Source of the DNA: Betaproteobacteria bacterium
GTDB lineage: Bacteria > Pseudomonadota > Gammaproteobacteria > Burkholderiales > Rhodocyclaceae
NCBI GenBank assembly: GCA_016720065.1
Contig: JADJXY010000002.1
Span: 1,067,001 to 1,131,000, forward strand
Length of the DNA stretch: 64,000 bases
Direction of reading: 5' to 3'
The notes under the pieces were generated by a model that had not been told where the DNA came from, did no database searches, and saw only the letters and a list, made by a program, of their open reading frames with translations. Shown here in pieces: positions 60,784 to 64,000 of the stretch (its first letter is position 1; each line of letters begins with the position of its first letter). The translations under genes and the position numbers were made by a program.

Positions 60784-63243
60784 TTGAGCCTACGCACCCG
60801 CATCCTTCTCCTGGTCCTGGCCGCTTCGTTGCTGCCCATGCTCACGGTGGGCTGGATAGTGTTCAAGTACCGGGCCGAGACCCTGGCCCTGGTGCAGGCC
60901 GACCTCGGTCACCGGGCCCGGACCGTCGCGGACGAACTTGAGGGGAGGGTCGCGGCAACCGGTCAGTTGCTTTTCGGCCTCGGGCGTGTTCCCCTGCTGG
61001 AGGAAAGCGACCCGGCGCGCTGCTCCGCCTTTCTGGCCGACGTTCTGAGGGAGCGACCCCAATATACCGGGCTCCTGACCATCCGCCCTGACGGGAAGCT
61101 GCACTGCGATTCCCTGCGGACCGGCCGCAAGCTCGATCTGCGCGACCGCGACTACTTCCGCCGCGCCCTCACCTCCAAGGGCCCGGTCACCGAACTGGTC
61201 ATCGGTCGCCTGACCGGCAAGGGCGTCCTGCAGGTCGCCTACCCGGTGCGTGAAGCCGAGGGCAGCCTGAAGTACATCCTTCTGGCCTCCCTGGACATGG
61301 ACATCTTCGGTCAGGACATCGCTCGCACCCTGCCTTACGGTGCCATGCATCTCCAGGTATGGAATCACGACGCTTCGGTGATTCTCGACTACGGCAACGA
61401 CCCGGCCGGTCGCCTGGCCGTCGACGAGGGGGCTCGCCGCCTGATGCTTTCCCCCGCCGAAGGCGCCACCCGCCTTCTCGCCCAAGACGGCGCCAGACTC
61501 TGGGCCAAGGCCTTGTTGTCGCGCTATGCGGATTCCGGTGTCGGCGTCGCCCTGGTAGCCCCGGAAGCCTCGCTCAGCGCCCGGGCTGTGCGGCAGTCCC
61601 GCGAATCCGCATTCATTCTGATCCTCCTGGGAATCGCTTTTTTTGCCGTGGCGATCGCCTTTGCCGAAGTGGCGGTCCGCCGGCAGACGGCCCGCCTCAT
61701 GGCTGCCATCTCCCGCCTGGACGGGGGCGACTACCGCCCCCAGATCGGGGCGCCTTATCCACGGGGAGAAATCGGTCAGGTCATGCAGGCCCTCGACCGC
61801 CTGGCCGACTCCCTCGCCCAGCAACGCCTGGAAATCGCCCGCAATACCGAAGCCCTGGAACACCAGGCCCGCGTCGACGCGCTGACCCAGCTGGCCAACC
61901 GCCACCAGCTTGCCGAGCGCCTGGCGCAGACCCTGGCCCAGGCGCGGCGTTCCACTCGCATTGCCGCAGTCATGCTCCTCGACCTGGACCGCTTCAAGAC
62001 CATCAATGACAGCCTGGGCCACAGCCAGGGAGACCGCCTGCTGCAGGCAGTCGCCGAGCGCCTCAAGGGCTGCGTGCGTGAAGACGATACCGTCGCCCGC
62101 CTGGGCGGCGACGAATTCGTCGTCGTCCTGGCCGACATGGCCGAGGTGGACGACATCGTCCCGGTGGCCCGAAAAATCCTCGACGCCCTGGCGGTTCCCG
62201 TCGATATTGGGGCCCAGGCCCTCTCCGTGGGGTCCAGCCTGGGAATCGCCGTCTTCCCCCGGGACGGCGATTCGGCCGCAGCCCTGTTGCAGTATGCCGA
62301 CACTGCCATGTACGAGGCCAAGGCCCAGGGCGGCAACGCCATGGCTTTCTTCTCGCCGGAGATGAAGGCCGCCATCACGGCGCGGCTGGAAATCGAAGCC
62401 GGCCTGCGCCGTGCCCTGGATCAGAAGGAACTCCGCGTTCATTACCAACCCATCGTCGATGCCGCCACCGGCCGCGTCGTCGCGGCAGAGGCCCTGGTGC
62501 GCTGGCAGCATCCCCGGGAAGGCCTGGTCTCGCCCCTGAGTTTCATTCCGGTCGCGGAAGAAACCGGTCTCATCCTGCCCCTGGGGGCCTGGGTCATGGC
62601 CGAAGCCTGCCACCAGGCGCGAGCCTGGCAGGATCTCCGCCTCGGCGACATCCCCGTCTCGGTCAATCTCTCCGCCCGCCAGTTCAGCGTTCCCCATCTC
62701 GAAGACACGGTGCTCAAGGCACTCGAGGACTCGGGGCTTCCTCCGCGACTGCTGCAACTGGAAATCACCGAAAGCAGCCTCCTGGAGCAGTTCGCCTACG
62801 CCCAAGCTGCGGTCACCAGTCTGGTCCAACGGGGCGTGAGCTTCGCCATCGATGATTTCGGAACCGGCTACGCCTCTCTCAGCCAATTGAAGCGTTTTCC
62901 CATTGCCCAACTGAAGATCGACCGCAGCTTCGTCCAGGGCATCGGTTCCGGCAGCAGCGACGATGTCCTGGTCGAAGCCGTGCTCACCCTGGCCGCCCGA
63001 CTTGGCCTGAAGACCGTCGCCGAGGGCGTGGAAAGCGCCGCACAGCAGAAATTCCTCTCCTGGGCCGGCTGCGAACGCTTGCAGGGCTTCCTCTTCGCCG
63101 CTCCGCTACCGCCGGAGGATTTCATTGCCTTCGTTCGTCGTTGCAACAGTCCGTTCCATGGCGGCGCGCAGGACCAGCCGCAAGCCCATGGGGACGCTGC
63201 CCTGGAAGCCCCTCTCTCACCCCTCGATGGAGACCCGCGATGA
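60784..63243 (+). CDS. Membrane GGDEF-EAL protein with periplasmic sensor region
   Basis: 819 residues from the TTG at 60784 (GGAA upstream; an ATG at 60700 is possible but adds a non-hydrophobic leader). A membrane helix (ILLLVLAASLLPMLTVGWIVF) and a second (FILILLGIAFFAVAIAFAEVAV) bracket a Cache-like periplasmic domain of about 250 residues (GLLTIRPDGKLHCDSL, LDLRDRDYFRRAL). After a HAMP-like linker come GGDEF (441-445 in RLGGDEFVVV) and EAL (569-571 in AAEALVRWQHP, with DDFGTGYASLSQLKRF). Both sites look intact, so it may make or degrade cyclic di-GMP. It overlaps the following secreted-protein gene by ATGA. Confidence 0.92.
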   Translation: MSLRTRILLLVLAASLLPMLTVGWIVFKYRAETLALVQADLGHRARTVADELEGRVAATGQLLFGLGRVPLLEESDPARCSAFLADVLRERPQYTGLLTIRPDGKLHCDSLRTGRKLDLRDRDYFRRALTSKGPVTELVIGRLTGKGVLQVAYPVREAEGSLKYILLASLDMDIFGQDIARTLPYGAMHLQVWNHDASVILDYGNDPAGRLAVDEGARRLMLSPAEGATRLLAQDGARLWAKALLSRYADSGVGVALVAPEASLSARAVRQSRESAFILILLGIAFFAVAIAFAEVAVRRQTARLMAAISRLDGGDYRPQIGAPYPRGEIGQVMQALDRLADSLAQQRLEIARNTEALEHQARVDALTQLANRHQLAERLAQTLAQARRSTRIAAVMLLDLDRFKTINDSLGHSQGDRLLQAVAERLKGCVREDDTVARLGGDEFVVVLADMAEVDDIVPVARKILDALAVPVDIGAQALSVGSSLGIAVFPRDGDSAAALLQYADTAMYEAKAQGGNAMAFFSPEMKAAITARLEIEAGLRRALDQKELRVHYQPIVDAATGRVVAAEALVRWQHPREGLVSPLSFIPVAEETGLILPLGAWVMAEACHQARAWQDLRLGDIPVSVNLSARQFSVPHLEDTVLKALEDSGLPPRLLQLEITESSLLEQFAYAQAAVTSLVQRGVSFAIDDFGTGYASLSQLKRFPIAQLKIDRSFVQGIGSGSSDDVLVEAVLTLAARLGLKTVAEGVESAAQQKFLSWAGCERLQGFLFAAPLPPEDFIAFVRRCNSPFHGGAQDQPQAHGDAALEAPLSPLDGDPR

Positions 63244-63800
63244 TCCGCCGCACCAGACTTCTCACGACCCCTCTGCTCCTCACCGCATCCCTTCTCGCCT
63301 CCGCAGGCGCCTTGGCGGCCAACGCCTGTACCCTGTTGGCCTCCCAGGATGCTGCTGCCCTCGCGGGCGCCCCCCTGCCCGAAAACTTCAAGGCCGAAAC
63401 CGCACCCACCGCCCAAAACGGGCGCGATCACACCACCGTCTGTGGCTGGTTTCCCAAAGGGTACGACCTGCGCAGCGCCGAGGCACCGCCTGAGGCCGGG
63501 GTCCAACTCACCGTCCACGCCCTCGGCTCAGCGGCTGACGCAAAGTCGTTTCACACCAACGCTGCCGAAATGACGCGCGAGATGGCCAAGTCCGGCCCCC
63601 TTGCCGCAAAGATCAGTACCCCGGCCGGGATAGGTGAAAACGCCATACTCGACATCAAGACCCTCGGCGGCAATACCCAGGTGGCCACGTTGAAATTCGT
63701 GAAAGGCGCCAACGCCCTGCAAATCCAGGCCTGGACCAAAGGCCCCGGCGCTGGCGACGTCGCCACCAAAGCGGCAAAACAGGTTGCTGGCAAGCTGTAG
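63240..63800 (+). CDS. Small secreted protein, paralogue of the protein at 59819-60361
   Basis: 186 residues. Signal peptide (LTTPLLLTASLLASAGALAA), then NACTLLASQDAAALAGAPLPENFK and TTVCGWFPKGYDLR, closely matching the paralogue, and the ending AAKQVAGKL. The ATGA overlap with the GGDEF-EAL gene means the two are translated together, so the secreted protein is likely to be part of that signalling module (for example a periplasmic ligand binder). No known domain name recognised. Confidence 0.8.
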   Translation: MIRRTRLLTTPLLLTASLLASAGALAANACTLLASQDAAALAGAPLPENFKAETAPTAQNGRDHTTVCGWFPKGYDLRSAEAPPEAGVQLTVHALGSAADAKSFHTNAAEMTREMAKSGPLAAKISTPAGIGENAILDIKTLGGNTQVATLKFVKGANALQIQAWTKGPGAGDVATKAAKQVAGKL

Positions 63801-63813
63801 GCTCAATTTTCCT

Positions 63814-63841
63814 GCTCCCCCGGCCAAAGGACCGGGGGAGC
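63814..63841. terminator. GC-rich hairpin after the last gene
   Basis: GCTCCCCCGG, an eight-base loop, CCGGGGGAGC. A ten-pair stem 14 nt after the stop, but without a following T-run, so it may be a rho-dependent or weak terminator. Confidence 0.35.
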
Positions 63842-64000
63842 GGATGCTCTCGTTCTCCGTACCCGACCGGGCGATGCGCCCTGATGTCGAGCCCCTGCCT
63901 AATCCCCTGTGGCCCAGGAGCGAGCCCGTCCGCCCTCGGCAGCGCGGATGCGAGTGCCCCGGAGCCGGCGCAGACAGGAGGTGCGCCACGGCCCCCGCCT
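63842..64000. other. Gene-free window end
   Basis: About 160 bp of GC-rich sequence to the window edge without a supportable gene; a gene could begin beyond the edge. Confidence 0.3.

Overview
The window is high-GC, densely coded bacterial chromosome. The gene set (lexA-imuA-imuB mutagenesis operon, kup with a kdpDE-like pair, patatin phospholipase, hydroxysqualene-type hpnCDE, tRNA 2-selenouridine synthase mnmH, Pat-type acetyltransferase, Aat and Bpt N-end-rule transferases, an Fbp-type iron transporter, acuI-prpE) points to a betaproteobacterium, most likely in the Rhodocyclales/Azospira-Dechloromonas-Thauera neighbourhood. That placement is inference from gene content; no rRNA or other phylogenetic marker is present.

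Layout. 1-1.9 kb: SOS operon lexA-imuA-imuB on the minus strand, with imuA broken near its 3' end by two tandem 164-bp elements. 2-7.5 kb: an HD-GYP protein, then a short KdpD-like kinase, KdpE-like regulator and Kup potassium transporter. 7.6-12.1 kb: membrane patatin phospholipase plus lipoprotein alpha/beta hydrolase. 12.1-12.9 kb: TacAT-type toxin-antitoxin. 13-18 kb: housekeeping genes (dgt, thioesterase, ETF-QO, fabI). 18-23 kb: PpiD chaperone, 2-hydroxyglutarate-oxidase-like protein, MscS channel with a cyclic-nucleotide domain. 23-26.5 kb: large secreted TPR-CHAT protein next to tRNA-Leu(UAG). 26.5-29.7 kb: hpnCDE squalene synthesis. 29.9-32.9 kb: FecR-domain protein, beta-barrel-like protein, amino-acid binding protein. 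32.9-38.9 kb: ybbA/tesA divergent pair, mnmH, methyltransferase, pat.

39-47.2 kb is the accessory region. It holds a tight three-gene operon (Tle1/DUF2235-type hydrolase with a lectin-like tail, membrane KAP-family P-loop NTPase, 851-residue protein of unknown type) with its own sigma70-like promoter, followed by a frameshifted IS1380-family insertion with a 4-bp target duplication. This operon is the best candidate here for an undescribed (possibly defence or inter-bacterial conflict) system. 47.4-52.5 kb: YdcF-like protein and an acuI / degenerate-GGDEF regulator / prpE operon. 52.6-64 kb: NlpC/P60 hydrolase, orphan pyruvyl transferase, iron transporter genes with Fur-like sites, aat-bpt, and a GGDEF-EAL protein flanked by two paralogous secreted proteins.

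A second theme is a family of small palindromic non-autonomous repeats. One subtype (A) sits at CTAG inside imuA. The other (B; five full or decayed copies) sits at TGA trinucleotides, three of which are the stop codons of neighbouring genes, and one copy lies directly on the start of hpnE. Both subtypes share the same central hairpin.
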